A stretch of 10,450 nt of DNA from JAQVOO01 sp964524755 (GTDB lineage: Bacteria > Spirochaetota > Spirochaetia > Sphaerochaetales > Sphaerochaetaceae): NCBI GenBank assembly GCA_964524755.1, contig CAZGDR010000055.1, positions 1 to 10,450 of the forward strand. The letters run 5' to 3'. A model generated the notes under the pieces. That model saw only the letters and a program-made list of their open reading frames with translations. It was not told the origin of the DNA and did no database searches. Both the position numbers and the translations under genes were made by a program. This document shows, in pieces, positions 1 through 6,494 of the stretch. Positions within the stretch are counted from its first letter, which is position 1; every line of letters begins with the position of its first letter.

Positions 1-328
1 CCATCAAAGTGATCAACATCACAATGATGATGGGGTTGAGCAATGGAGATGCAATGACGAACGACATAACCGAACCAAAGGGTGCTCCAGCCTGCAACAT
101 GCCGAGGGTCATCGGAATGGTTGAACAGGCACAAAAAGGAGTCAGCGAGCCGGCCAATGCTCCGAGAGCGTTCCCGCCGAATCCGCGTTTCGTAAGCCAG
201 GAAGCCAAACGATCTCTTGAGATGTAGGCCAGTAACAGTGCGACAAGGGTGCTGATCACAATAAACAACACGGTAAGTTCAAGCGTGATGATGGTGAAAT
301 ATTTCACAGTTATCCACAGAGTATTCAA
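1..328 (-). CDS. ArsP/UPF0718 (COG0701)-type permease, N-terminal part, cut by window edge
   Basis: Read leftward from a TTG codon at 328-326, the frame stays open for 109 codons to the window edge. It gives a hydrophobic protein with a first membrane segment near residues 12-35 and a second near 88-109. Between them lies TPFCACSTIPM (63-73), followed by G-rich sequence and SFVIASPLLNP (89-99). That Cys-x-Cys plus SPLLNP pattern is typical of the COG0701/DUF318 permeases, which include ArsP, an exporter of trivalent organoarsenicals. The start is inferred: TTG overlaps the upstream marR stop in a TTGA arrangement, suggesting translational coupling. The nearby arsR-ACR3 genes support a metalloid role, but other COG0701 members have different or unknown substrates. 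The C-terminal half is outside the window. Family call is fairly firm; substrate is inferred. Confidence 0.8.
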   Translation of the reverse strand, partial: MNTLWITVKYFTIITLELTVLFIVISTLVALLLAYISRDRLASWLTKRGFGGNALGALAGSLTPFCACSTIPMTLGMLQAGAPFGSVMSFVIASPLLNPIIIVMLITLM

Positions 329-777
329 ATCTTTTCCGCCGTTGAGGTTTCTTGAGTGAGCAGTTTGCTAAACATAATCAACGATTCCTTCATGTGCTTG
401 ACCAATTTCGGATCAAGGTCGGTAAAAAGGGTTTTAATGATATTTTCATAACGTGCATAGGTCTCAGAAAGTACTTTCCGTCCACGCGAGGTGGCCTCTA
501 AACAACACACTCGACCATCATAGCCAGCCGTCTGCTTCGTCACATAACCTTTCGCGACCAAGCGATTCACGATTCTCGTAGCACCACTTTTCGTAAAGCC
601 GAGGGAGTGCCCTACTTGATGTACCGGACATTCTACTAGGCCAAAGATACCATCGAGAGCTAGAAATTCTACCATGCTCAAGTCTTCACAACACGCTTCA
701 TTCACCCCTTTTGGGCCAAAACTCCACGCAATATCTAGCAGACTTCTACTAAGTTCGTTAATTGCTGTTTTCTCCAC
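325..777 (-). CDS. MarR-family transcriptional regulator, cysteine-rich
   Basis: A 150-residue protein, normal for the MarR family, which binds DNA as a dimer through a winged helix-turn-helix. The HTH spans about residues 52-78, with recognition helix TKSGATRIVNRLVAKG (62-77). The wing follows at 79-98, with the DGR and SRG residues expected of the family. The start is GTG at 777, preceded by AGAGAGGGG at a suitable distance; an ATG slightly upstream is in another frame. Five cysteines stand out: Cys29-Cys30, Cys50 and Cys91-Cys92, the last pair in the wing. This suggests thiol-based sensing of a metalloid or oxidant, which is inference. The stop overlaps the permease start by 4 bp, so the two form an operon. 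A palindrome in the divergent upstream region is its likely operator. Confidence 0.9.
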   Translation of the reverse strand: MEKTAINELSRSLLDIAWSFGPKGVNEACCEDLSMVEFLALDGIFGLVECPVHQVGHSLGFTKSGATRIVNRLVAKGYVTKQTAGYDGRVCCLEATSRGRKVLSETYARYENIIKTLFTDLDPKLVKHMKESLIMFSKLLTQETSTAEKI

Positions 778-839
778 CCGTACATACCCCTCTCTTTTTT
801 CACCCTTTTTGGCAAGCGTAAAAGGTTAATTCGTGTGGA

Positions 840-868
840 ATCTTACTGCATTTAGTTGACAACATCAA
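840..868 (-). promoter_or_regulatory. Candidate promoter for marR and the permease
   Basis: On the minus strand TTGATG (868-863) is followed after 17 bases by TAAGAT (845-840), each matching four of six sigma-70 consensus positions. It lies about 65 bases upstream of the marR GTG start. The -35 hexamer lies inside the palindrome at 853-871, so a bound regulator would block it. The promoter is inferred from sequence alone. Confidence 0.45.
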
Positions 869-871
869 CTA
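853..871. promoter_or_regulatory. Palindromic operator, probably MarR-type
   Basis: TAGTTGA-CAACA-TCAACTA is a perfect inverted repeat with 7-bp arms and a 5-bp spacer. It sits in the divergent region between marR and arsR and overlaps the -35 candidates of both directions. Size and base composition fit MarR-family operators, and autorepression is usual in that family. An ArsR site is possible but less likely, because a separate candidate lies nearer arsR. Confidence 0.6.
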
Positions 872-884
872 TTATTAATAAAAA
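856..884 (+). promoter_or_regulatory. Candidate promoter for arsR-ACR3
   Basis: A perfect -35 hexamer TTGACA (856-861) is followed after 17 bases by TAAAAA (879-884), a weak -10. The -35 lies inside the palindrome at 853-871. Transcription would begin near 891, leaving about 55 bases before the GTG start chosen for arsR. A second possibility is TTGATT (910-915), 17 bases, TATTCT (933-938). Confidence 0.4.
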
Positions 885-921
885 AATACCCCCTATTCTA
901 AACAACATATTGATTATTTTC

Positions 922-934
922 TATCTAATAGATA
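922..934. promoter_or_regulatory. Small palindrome, possible ArsR operator
   Basis: TATCTA-A-TAGATA is a perfect 6-1-6 palindrome just upstream of the arsR start. It is flanked by a looser inverted repeat, CATATTGA at 906-913 and TCGATATG at 939-946, matching at seven of eight positions. ArsR/SmtB repressors usually bind AT-rich imperfect dyads near their own promoters, so the position is right, but AT-rich palindromes of this size arise by chance. Confidence 0.3.
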
Positions 935-945
935 TTCTTCGATAT

Positions 946-1308
946 GTGAGGAAAAATGAGACGAATAAGATCCAACTACAGAGCTCCAAACAGCTCCTTA
1001 AACTCAAGGCACTTTCAGATGAGACGCGGCTGAACATTATCAATCTGTTGTCAACAGAACCTCTGTGCGCCTGCGATATCCTAGAATCCTTCAAAATCAC
1101 TCAACCGACACTGAGCTATCATATGAAACTGCTTACATCAAGTGGTCTCGTCTCGTCGGAGAGAACAGGCAAGTGGACCTATTATTCCCTACATAAAGAC
1201 GAAGTGGATGAGCTGCTGGAATATCTGAAACTTATCTCTACTAGACGGAGCGTCACTCTTGTAAAAAGTACAACTAAATCGGCGTTAGGCGCTCATAACA
1301 CTGAATAA
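946..1308 (+). CDS. arsR: ArsR-family metalloid-responsive repressor
   Basis: ArsR/SmtB repressors bind DNA as dimers and let go when arsenite or another metal binds. From GTG at 946 the protein has 120 residues, the usual size. The winged helix contains LKALSDETR (20-28), the PLCACDIL motif (39-46) and the recognition helix around TQPTLSYHMKLL. Cys41 and Cys43 match the Cys-x-Cys arsenite-binding pair of the classical ELCVCDLC motif, while the third cysteine is replaced by Leu. The frame stays open upstream to a TTG at 856, but that would put coding sequence over the promoter and operator. No strong ribosome-binding site marks the GTG, so the start is uncertain (TTG at 910 is an alternative). 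It lies 47 bp upstream of ACR3, most likely in one transcript. Confidence 0.88.
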   Translation: MRKNETNKIQLQSSKQLLKLKALSDETRLNIINLLSTEPLCACDILESFKITQPTLSYHMKLLTSSGLVSSERTGKWTYYSLHKDEVDELLEYLKLISTRRSVTLVKSTTKSALGAHNTE

Positions 1309-1355
1309 AATCGAATAAAACACTATTTTGCTTACTGGCAGGATTGGAGGTATAT

Positions 1356-2417
1356 ATGTCTGATAAGAAGAAAAGAGTTGCTGGAATTGGTCTATTTGAG
1401 AGATATCTCACGCTCTGGGTCCTGCTATGCATGGCAGGGGGGGTATTGATTGGGGTGAATTTCCCTAAAGTTCCTACATTCCTTTCTCAATTCGAATATG
1501 CGAATGTATCTATCCCGGTAGCCATCCTCATTTGGCTCATGATCTATCCAATGATGCTCAAGGTTGATTTCAACAGCATTAAGGAAGTCAAACAAAATCC
1601 ACGCGGCCTGGTAATCACATGGGTATCGAACTGGTTAATCAAGCCTTTCACTATGTACGCAATCGCCATATTCTTCTTCTACGTTGTCTATCAATCATTT
1701 CTCCCTCGAGACCTTGCACGACAGTATCTCGCTGGGGCAGTACTGCTCGGCGCAGCTCCTTGCACGGCCATGGTCTTCGTCTGGAGTCACTTAACAAAGG
1801 GGAATCCAGCTTATACCTTAGTACAAGTTGCGACCAACGATTTGATTATTCTTGTTGCATTTGTACCGATTGTGGGCTTGTTACTCGGAATCAGCGGTAT
1901 TTCTATTCCCTGGATGACGCTATTTTTATCCGTAATCTTGTTCGTGGTGATACCCCTTAGTGCCGGTTGGCTCTCCCGTGTAATCATCACAAAAAATCGA
2001 GGGTTGGACTATTTTGAGAATACGTTCATCCCAAAATTCTCCAATGTCACGATTACGGGATTGCTACTGACACTGATCATCATTTTCTCGTTCCAAGGCC
2101 AAACTATTGTGGATAACCCTCTCCATATCTTGTTGATTGCTGTCCCCTTAATCCTCCAGACTTTCCTCATCTTTTTCATAGCCTATGTATGGGCAAAGAT
2201 TTGGAAACTGCCACATACTATTGCAGCTCCAGCTGGCATGATCGGAGCCTCAAACTTCTTTGAACTTGCAGTGGCTGTCGCAATTTCAATCTTTGGTCTG
2301 AGCTCAGGAGCAACACTCGCAACAGTCGTAGGCGTGCTTGTCGAAGTACCAGTGATGCTCACCTTGGTGAAGATAGCCAACAGAACCAGAAGTTGGTTCC
2401 CTGCCCAAAATGGATAA
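1356..2417 (+). CDS. acr3: ACR3-family arsenite efflux transporter
   Basis: ACR3 proteins export arsenite, and sometimes antimonite, across the inner membrane using the proton gradient. This 353-residue protein has about ten hydrophobic segments and the normal family length. The hallmark GAAPCTAMVFVWSHL (132-146) contains Cys136, equivalent to the essential cysteine of characterised members. Glu330 in GVLVEVPVML (326-335) matches the second essential residue. NPRG (81-84) and SNWLIKPF (91-98) are also family-like. The start is ATG at 1356, with GGAGG at 1346-1350 five bases upstream; a TTG 12 bases earlier overlaps that ribosome-binding site and is unlikely. It follows arsR directly and should be induced by arsenite through it. 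No arsenate reductase gene is in the window. Confidence 0.95.
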   Translation: MSDKKKRVAGIGLFERYLTLWVLLCMAGGVLIGVNFPKVPTFLSQFEYANVSIPVAILIWLMIYPMMLKVDFNSIKEVKQNPRGLVITWVSNWLIKPFTMYAIAIFFFYVVYQSFLPRDLARQYLAGAVLLGAAPCTAMVFVWSHLTKGNPAYTLVQVATNDLIILVAFVPIVGLLLGISGISIPWMTLFLSVILFVVIPLSAGWLSRVIITKNRGLDYFENTFIPKFSNVTITGLLLTLIIIFSFQGQTIVDNPLHILLIAVPLILQTFLIFFIAYVWAKIWKLPHTIAAPAGMIGASNFFELAVAVAISIFGLSSGATLATVVGVLVEVPVMLTLVKIANRTRSWFPAQNG

Positions 2418-2560
2418 TGAATATCCTATGCCACCACCATGGGTGTTATTACTCTTAAGGTTCATGCCTATCTAGTACTTCTATCAATCAATTCTTTCAT
2501 TTAGGACATTCCTTGTTATCAAAATGGGAGAATATCTTCAACTTTTCTGATTACTCGTAA

Positions 2561-2588
2561 TTGAACAATGAGTGAGGCAACATATTAG
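2561..2588 (+). promoter_or_regulatory. Weak promoter candidate upstream of the mscS-like gene
   Basis: TTGAAC (2561-2566), 16 bases, then TATTAG (2583-2588), each four of six consensus matches, about 70 bases before the start of the channel gene. The rest of the 238-bp stretch 2418-2655 is AT-rich. It shows no gene and no convincing terminator after ACR3, so some read-through is possible. Confidence 0.25.
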
Positions 2589-2655
2589 ACTAACCAGAAT
2601 TTTATCCACTAGGATACATAATTAGAGATTTTATCATTTGTATAGCGGAGGAAAG

Positions 2656-3789
2656 TTGTCTATACTACAGAGTATGCAAGTACTATTGGAATCAGAATAT
2701 CTAAGAGCATTGTTGGTAATTGTCATAGGATCATTGGTGTTACTCCTTGTGAACATCATCTTGAAGCGACGGATTAAGAGTTTAGAAGGAAAGAAACACA
2801 AAGGGGAAAAAGCTTCTCCGCGCTTAAACTTTCTCAGGTTCTTCCAACGAATCGCAGTCCCTGTAGCTTTCCTAATACTGCTGACCATCGCTACTCAGCT
2901 GGTCTCATTCAATGAAAATATTCAGAATTTCGTAACGATTGGACTCTCTATCATCATGACGTTCATCATAGTCCGAGCCCTTAACAAATCTTTGGATTTG
3001 ATATTTTCCCGTTACTTTGAGCGCGATGATGCGAACCATGGCCGAGAGAAGCACCTCAAGCCACTTCTCTCCTTGATCAAATTCATCCTCTGGATTGTGG
3101 GTATCATCTTCCTTTTAGCCAACCTTGGAGTGAATGTCTCCACTGCCTTAGCAGGCCTCGGTGTGGGTGGTATTGCAGTTGCCATTGCCGCCCAAGGTAT
3201 ACTAGGAGATTTGTTCAGCTACCTTGTCATCTTCTTCGACAAACCGTTTGAGTTGGGTGATTTCATTATCTTTGGAGACAAAGCAGGAGTTGTTGAACGC
3301 ATTGGCATCAAATCGATCCGTATCAGGGTGCTATCCGGAGAACTCCTGATCATCGCCAACTCCGACCTTACCTCCGCTCGGGTCCATAACTATAAGCAGA
3401 TGCTACAGCGTAGGGTTGTATTCACCATTAGGATTGCCTATGAAACTACTTCAGATAATTTGGAAAAAGTACCATCTATCATCAAAGATATCATCACTTC
3501 AGTAAAAACCATTGAAGGGGTAGTTTTTGACCGCTCCCACTTTAATGCCTTTGGAGACTACTCTCTCAATTTTGAGACGGTCTACTACGTACCTACTAAT
3601 AATTACACTGTCTATATGGATATTCAACAAGAAATTTATTTCAGGCTCTTTCGAACTTTCAAAGAGGAAGGCATCGAATTTGCCTATCCTACCCAGCTGG
3701 TTTACACGAAGGATGAGGCAAATCATTCTGTGACAACAGATGTGATTCCCACTCAGATAAAAAAAGAACCTGTTCCTGTAAAACCTTAG
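2656..3789 (+). CDS. MscS-family mechanosensitive ion channel
   Basis: Small-conductance mechanosensitive channels open under membrane tension and release solutes on osmotic downshock. The 377-residue protein has hydrophobic segments near 16-35, 66-84, 92-108 and 139-158, then the pore helix. The Gly/Ala-rich pore segment ALAGLGVGGIAVAIAAQGIL (164-183) and the following KPFELGDFI (196-204) are the clearest MscS signatures. A soluble C-terminal domain follows, ending in a family-typical EFAYPT stretch (341-346). It is longer than the three-helix E. coli MscS (286 residues), with extra N-terminal helices. The start chosen is TTG at 2656, four bases after GGAGG (2647-2651); ATG at 2674 lacks such a site. 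It appears to be a single-gene unit between the arsenic and B12 regions, and nothing links it to either function. Confidence 0.92.
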   Translation: MSILQSMQVLLESEYLRALLVIVIGSLVLLLVNIILKRRIKSLEGKKHKGEKASPRLNFLRFFQRIAVPVAFLILLTIATQLVSFNENIQNFVTIGLSIIMTFIIVRALNKSLDLIFSRYFERDDANHGREKHLKPLLSLIKFILWIVGIIFLLANLGVNVSTALAGLGVGGIAVAIAAQGILGDLFSYLVIFFDKPFELGDFIIFGDKAGVVERIGIKSIRIRVLSGELLIIANSDLTSARVHNYKQMLQRRVVFTIRIAYETTSDNLEKVPSIIKDIITSVKTIEGVVFDRSHFNAFGDYSLNFETVYYVPTNNYTVYMDIQQEIYFRLFRTFKEEGIEFAYPTQLVYTKDEANHSVTTDVIPTQIKKEPVPVKP

Positions 3790-3806
3790 GCTTAAGCCTA
3801 TTTTCT
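3787..3806 (+). terminator. Weak intrinsic terminator after the mscS-like gene
   Basis: TAGGC-TTAA-GCCTA (3787-3800) can form a 5-bp hairpin with a four-base loop, followed by TTTTCT. It overlaps the TAG stop codon. The stem is short, so termination may be partial. Confidence 0.35.
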
Positions 3807-3900
3807 ACATAGGTGCACATGTTATCTGATGGCCTACCCCTGAGCGAGCAATCCACTATCACGAACTTATGCAAGAATAAGAAGTAGTATCAACGCTTAC

Positions 3901-3906
3901 TATAAT
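3901..3906 (+). promoter_or_regulatory. -10 box of the B12-uptake operon
   Basis: A perfect TATAAT lies 55 bases upstream of the first stem of the cobalamin riboswitch, where the transcript must begin. No good -35 is found 16-18 bases upstream (TAAGAA at best), so the promoter may depend on an activator or on other contacts. Apart from this box, 3807-3960 shows no gene. Confidence 0.45.
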
Positions 3907-3960
3907 AGCAAACTTTTCATTGACCGTTACCAGATATTCCGCTAGAGTAAGCTTGCTGGG

Positions 3961-4095
3961 CCTGGAAAAACGGAATGGGGTGTGATTCCCCAACGGTCCC
4001 GCCACTGTAATCGATGACGAAAGTAAAAAATCCATTGTCCAAGGACGAGAAGGTTTACTAGTAGGAATAATCGTAAGTCAGGAGACGTTTCCAGG
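3961..4095 (+). promoter_or_regulatory. Cobalamin riboswitch aptamer
   Basis: The conserved B12-box core CCCGCCACTGTAA is at 3998-4010. It is preceded by the GGGG...CCCC stem (3977-3980 with 3988-3991) and followed by the 3' signature AAGTCAGGAGAC at 4075-4086. The ends close with a perfect 8-bp helix, CCTGGAAA (3961-3968) with TTTCCAGG (4088-4095). Known members bind adenosyl- or other cobalamins and repress the downstream gene when B12 is plentiful. The next gene is a BtuB-like B12 receptor, the classical target. The boundaries are those of the closing helix; flanking bases may take part. Confidence 0.95.
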
Positions 4096-4167
4096 TATAT
4101 TCTTCGTGAGAAAGAGACAGTATTCTGGGAACGTATAACAATCCGTATTGCGTTTGCATCTTCACGA

Positions 4168-4193
4168 AGCCGGCTAATTTATTTTAGGAGGCT
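4168..4193 (+). promoter_or_regulatory. Shine-Dalgarno-sequestering hairpin, probable riboswitch expression platform
   Basis: AGCC (4168-4171) pairs with GGCT (4190-4193) and CTAA (4174-4177) with TTAG (4184-4187), separated by a 2x2 internal loop and capped by a six-base loop. The ribosome-binding site AGGAGG (4186-4191) lies in the 3' arm. An alternative pairing, CTTCGTGA (4102-4109) with TCACGAAG (4162-4169), would take away two bases of the 5' arm. This suggests control of translation rather than termination; no U-rich terminator is present between aptamer and gene. Structure inferred by eye. Confidence 0.5.
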
Positions 4194-4197
4194 CTTC

Positions 4198-5733
4198 ATG
4201 ATGAAGCGCGGAATCTTCACGGTTGTGTTACTACTCACCCTAACTACCTTGTTTGGAACACAAAATTTCACTGACATTGGAAAAACGTACGGTCTTGAAA
4301 TATCAGACCAGGCGCTCGCAAAAGCTGAGGTTAACAGTGCCTCAACTGTAGCAGTTATTACTAAAGAACAGATCGAAACCTACAATGCATCTTCTACAGC
4401 AGATTTAGTAGGTAAAGCAATTGGGACAATATATCGGTCATACGGAAGCATTGGAGCGGCACAGAACATCCAAATACGAGGAGCCAATGCGTCTAAAACG
4501 CTGGTGTACCTAGATGGTGTCCTTATGAATAATGCTCATAATGCTGACTTCGATCTATCCAGTATCCCTGTAGCCAGTATTGAATCGATTGAAATCATAA
4601 AAAGTGGATCTGGGAACCTTGGAAGAACTAATGCCATCGGTGGAATCGTCAATATCATTACTACAAAAGGCACCTCCTCTCCAACTCCTTTCACCCTCTC
4701 TATTGAGAATGGATCATTCCTTCCCCAATCATATGGCTCAAAACGCAATTGGCTAGGATTAGTTGACAGTCAAAAATTAGACCTCACCTATTCGGATGAA
4801 ATACAAGGAATTTCAATTGTCTCCTCAGTGGGGGGAATTTTAGCCCAAAACGGCTATATCTATGAATCTGGAGGAACTAGAGCTCTCCGCGATAATGCTG
4901 AGATGTATAATGTACATGGCTCAACTAACATCTCTGGTGCTATCAATGACAAGACTGATTTTGCTTCCAATACCATTATCTTATACCAAAACGTGGGAGT
5001 TCCTGGTAACCTGAATTTTGGGCTCACCCCTGATAACTACCAACAAGATTTTGGAGCCACCACTACTAACTCAGTTACTCTCGAACATCCTTTACCAAGT
5101 TTAGAAATCCTCACCTTTAACGTTGCCTATGATTACAGAAAAACCTTCTATAAGGATGTTCAATGGTCAAGTGAAAGTACTCACAACAAACATCGAGGGA
5201 GTGTCGAACTAACCCAAAAATGGGATGTAGGCGATAATTATGTTCTAGAAAGTGGTGTCAATGTGGCCCTCGATTATGTCGATAGTACCGATGTGGGNNN
5301 NNNNNNNNNNNNNNNNNNNNNNNNNNNNNNNNNNNNNNNNNNNNNNNNNNNNNNNNNNNNNNNNNNNNNNNNNNNNNNNNNNNNNNNNNNNNNNNNNGCA
5401 AGTTATCAACTCAACAAAAGTTATGACCTCTCGGGCACTAATACTCTTAGCGATAACGTAGAAGTTGCAAGCATACGCAAACATACTGCTAAAGCAGCAG
5501 TTACATTTGAGATGGGTATGTTCCAAGCAATTCTTGATGGTGAAGTACTAGGCAAAAGCATAAACATGCCGACAAATATCTTTCTTTGCAATCTCATGGT
5601 TAACGCACGCTTCTCAGAAACATTAAAAGCTTACATCGGCGTTGATAACTTGCTTAATACTCAATATGAACATATTGCAGGCTACCCAATGCCTGGTATG
5701 AAAGTCCGACTCGGTGGAGACTGGAAGTTTTAA
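4198..5733 (+). CDS. btuB: TonB-dependent outer-membrane vitamin B12 receptor, BtuB-like, interrupted by a sequence gap
   Basis: BtuB binds cobalamin at the cell surface and passes it through a beta-barrel using energy from TonB. The protein begins with a signal peptide (hydrophobic about 6-19). The plug domain follows, with QIRGANASKTLVYLDGV (92-108) and IEIIKSG...AIGGIVNIIT (131-155), both close to E. coli BtuB in pattern. The C-terminus has VDNLLNTQYEH and ends in Phe, as barrel proteins do. A cobalamin riboswitch directly upstream supports the substrate. Start is ATG at 4198 (a second ATG is at 4201), after AGGAGG at 4186-4191. A 100-N gap (5298-5397) removes part of the barrel. About 477 residues are visible, against roughly 600 for BtuB, so the true gap is probably longer than 100 bases. 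It is the first gene of the btuB-exbB-exbD-exbD-tonB operon. Confidence 0.9.
   Translation: MMKRGIFTVVLLLTLTTLFGTQNFTDIGKTYGLEISDQALAKAEVNSASTVAVITKEQIETYNASSTADLVGKAIGTIYRSYGSIGAAQNIQIRGANASKTLVYLDGVLMNNAHNADFDLSSIPVASIESIEIIKSGSGNLGRTNAIGGIVNIITTKGTSSPTPFTLSIENGSFLPQSYGSKRNWLGLVDSQKLDLTYSDEIQGISIVSSVGGILAQNGYIYESGGTRALRDNAEMYNVHGSTNISGAINDKTDFASNTIILYQNVGVPGNLNFGLTPDNYQQDFGATTTNSVTLEHPLPSLEILTFNVAYDYRKTFYKDVQWSSESTHNKHRGSVELTQKWDVGDNYVLESGVNVALDYVDSTDVXXXXXXXXXXXXXXXXXXXXXXXXXXXXXXXXXXASYQLNKSYDLSGTNTLSDNVEVASIRKHTAKAAVTFEMGMFQAILDGEVLGKSINMPTNIFLCNLMVNARFSETLKAYIGVDNLLNTQYEHIAGYPMPGMKVRLGGDWKF
5298..5397. other. Assembly gap of 100 N inside btuB
   Basis: Exactly 100 unknown bases, the same length as the other two gaps, so probably a placeholder of unknown true size. 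The flanks share no evident overlap. The frame happens to continue across it. Confidence 0.95.
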
Positions 5734-5748
5734 ATTGGAGAATAATGG

Positions 5749-6168
5749 ATGAAAGCTCGTAATTTGTACGCTCTTATTCAACAAGGAGGAGCGGTCATGT
5801 GGCCGCTCTTCGCCTTATTGCTCATCACGATTATCATTGCCTTTGAACGAAGCATTTCGTATTGGCTCGTATACAGAAGAGATGAGCAATATACACAACA
5901 AAAACTGGAATCACCGCTGGCTGCTCTAGATTTTATAGCGATGATCGCTCCCGTACTAGGCTTCTTAGGCACTGTTACAGGGATGATTTCTGCATTCAGA
6001 TCTGTCTCTGAAGCAACTTCTATTCAATTACAGGTAGTAGCTGGGGGCCTCTATGAGGCTCTCTATACAACCGCCTTTGGGCTCATAATTTCAATTATAG
6101 CGACAGTGTTTAGTTTTTTACTTGATGTCGTGGTAAGTAACATATGCGTAGAAGAAAAATTACTGTAG
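5749..6168 (+). CDS. exbB: ExbB-like proton-channel subunit (MotA/TolQ/ExbB family), unusually short
   Basis: ExbB with ExbD forms the inner-membrane proton channel that energises TonB. This protein has only 139 residues, against about 240 for E. coli ExbB. Three membrane segments are visible, near 17-36, 61-84 and 104-128. APVLGFLGTVTGMI (67-80) is the family signature in the second, and YEALYTTAFGL (102-112) the third-helix signature. Glu103 is placed like the functional Glu176 of E. coli ExbB. What is missing is the large cytoplasmic loop between the first two helices, here only about 24 residues, and most of the C-terminal tail. Start is ATG at 5749, 15 bp after btuB, with TTGGAG eight bases upstream. 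The last 25 bp overlap exbD. It should be controlled by the upstream riboswitch as part of the operon. Confidence 0.88.
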   Translation: MKARNLYALIQQGGAVMWPLFALLLITIIIAFERSISYWLVYRRDEQYTQQKLESPLAALDFIAMIAPVLGFLGTVTGMISAFRSVSEATSIQLQVVAGGLYEALYTTAFGLIISIIATVFSFLLDVVVSNICVEEKLL

Positions 6169-6494
6169 CCCAACCGAACGACTTAGCCTTTCTCCTTATT
6201 ATTTTCTTTTTGTTGTTAGTTGGTGTTTATGGTGTTCGTAGTATAAACCTCTCTACTGTTTCACAAGCGGTTGTACAAACAGATTCACCTCCGGTGGTAC
6301 TCACTTTAAATGCCTCCGGTATCCTTAGGCATGAGGGCATTGTCTTATCGACAGAAGACTTTCATCAGCTCTTACAAACTATAAAAACCACTACACTTCG
6401 TATTGCTGGAGAAACTGAATGGCAGAAAGTTATTACGGTACTCTCCAAGTTAGATGAAAGAGGTATAACAGTGGCTTTGGAGCGCCTACCATGA
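6144..6494 (+). CDS. exbD: ExbD-like biopolymer transport protein, first copy
   Basis: ExbD is the single-span partner of ExbB with a periplasmic domain. The 116-residue protein has a basic N-terminus (RRRK) and one membrane helix at about 14-33 in the pattern QPNDLAFLLIIFFLLL (10-25). Asp13 is at the position of the essential membrane Asp25 of E. coli ExbD. The rest is a short periplasmic domain ending LSKLDERGITVALERLP, consistent with the ExbD fold. It starts inside exbB (25-bp overlap) and its TGA overlaps the ATG of the next gene as ATGA, so translation is probably coupled. It is somewhat shorter than E. coli ExbD (141). Sequence differs clearly from the following copy, so the two are likely non-identical subunits. 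Confidence 0.87.
   Translation: MRRRKITVAQPNDLAFLLIIFFLLLVGVYGVRSINLSTVSQAVVQTDSPPVVLTLNASGILRHEGIVLSTEDFHQLLQTIKTTTLRIAGETEWQKVITVLSKLDERGITVALERLP

Noticed and set aside
9..227. Rightward open frame of 72 codons
   Set aside because: It is the complement of the permease gene, whose leftward frame carries recognisable family motifs.
856..945. N-terminal extension of arsR from a TTG at 856
   Set aside because: It would place coding sequence over the palindrome and promoter; the extension is AT-rich, not ArsR-like, and has no ribosome-binding site.
1344..1355. TTG start for the ACR3 gene
   Set aside because: It overlaps the GGAGG that serves ATG 1356.
2411..2426. Hairpin GGATA/TATCC at the end of ACR3 as terminator
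   Set aside because: Five weak pairs and no following T run.
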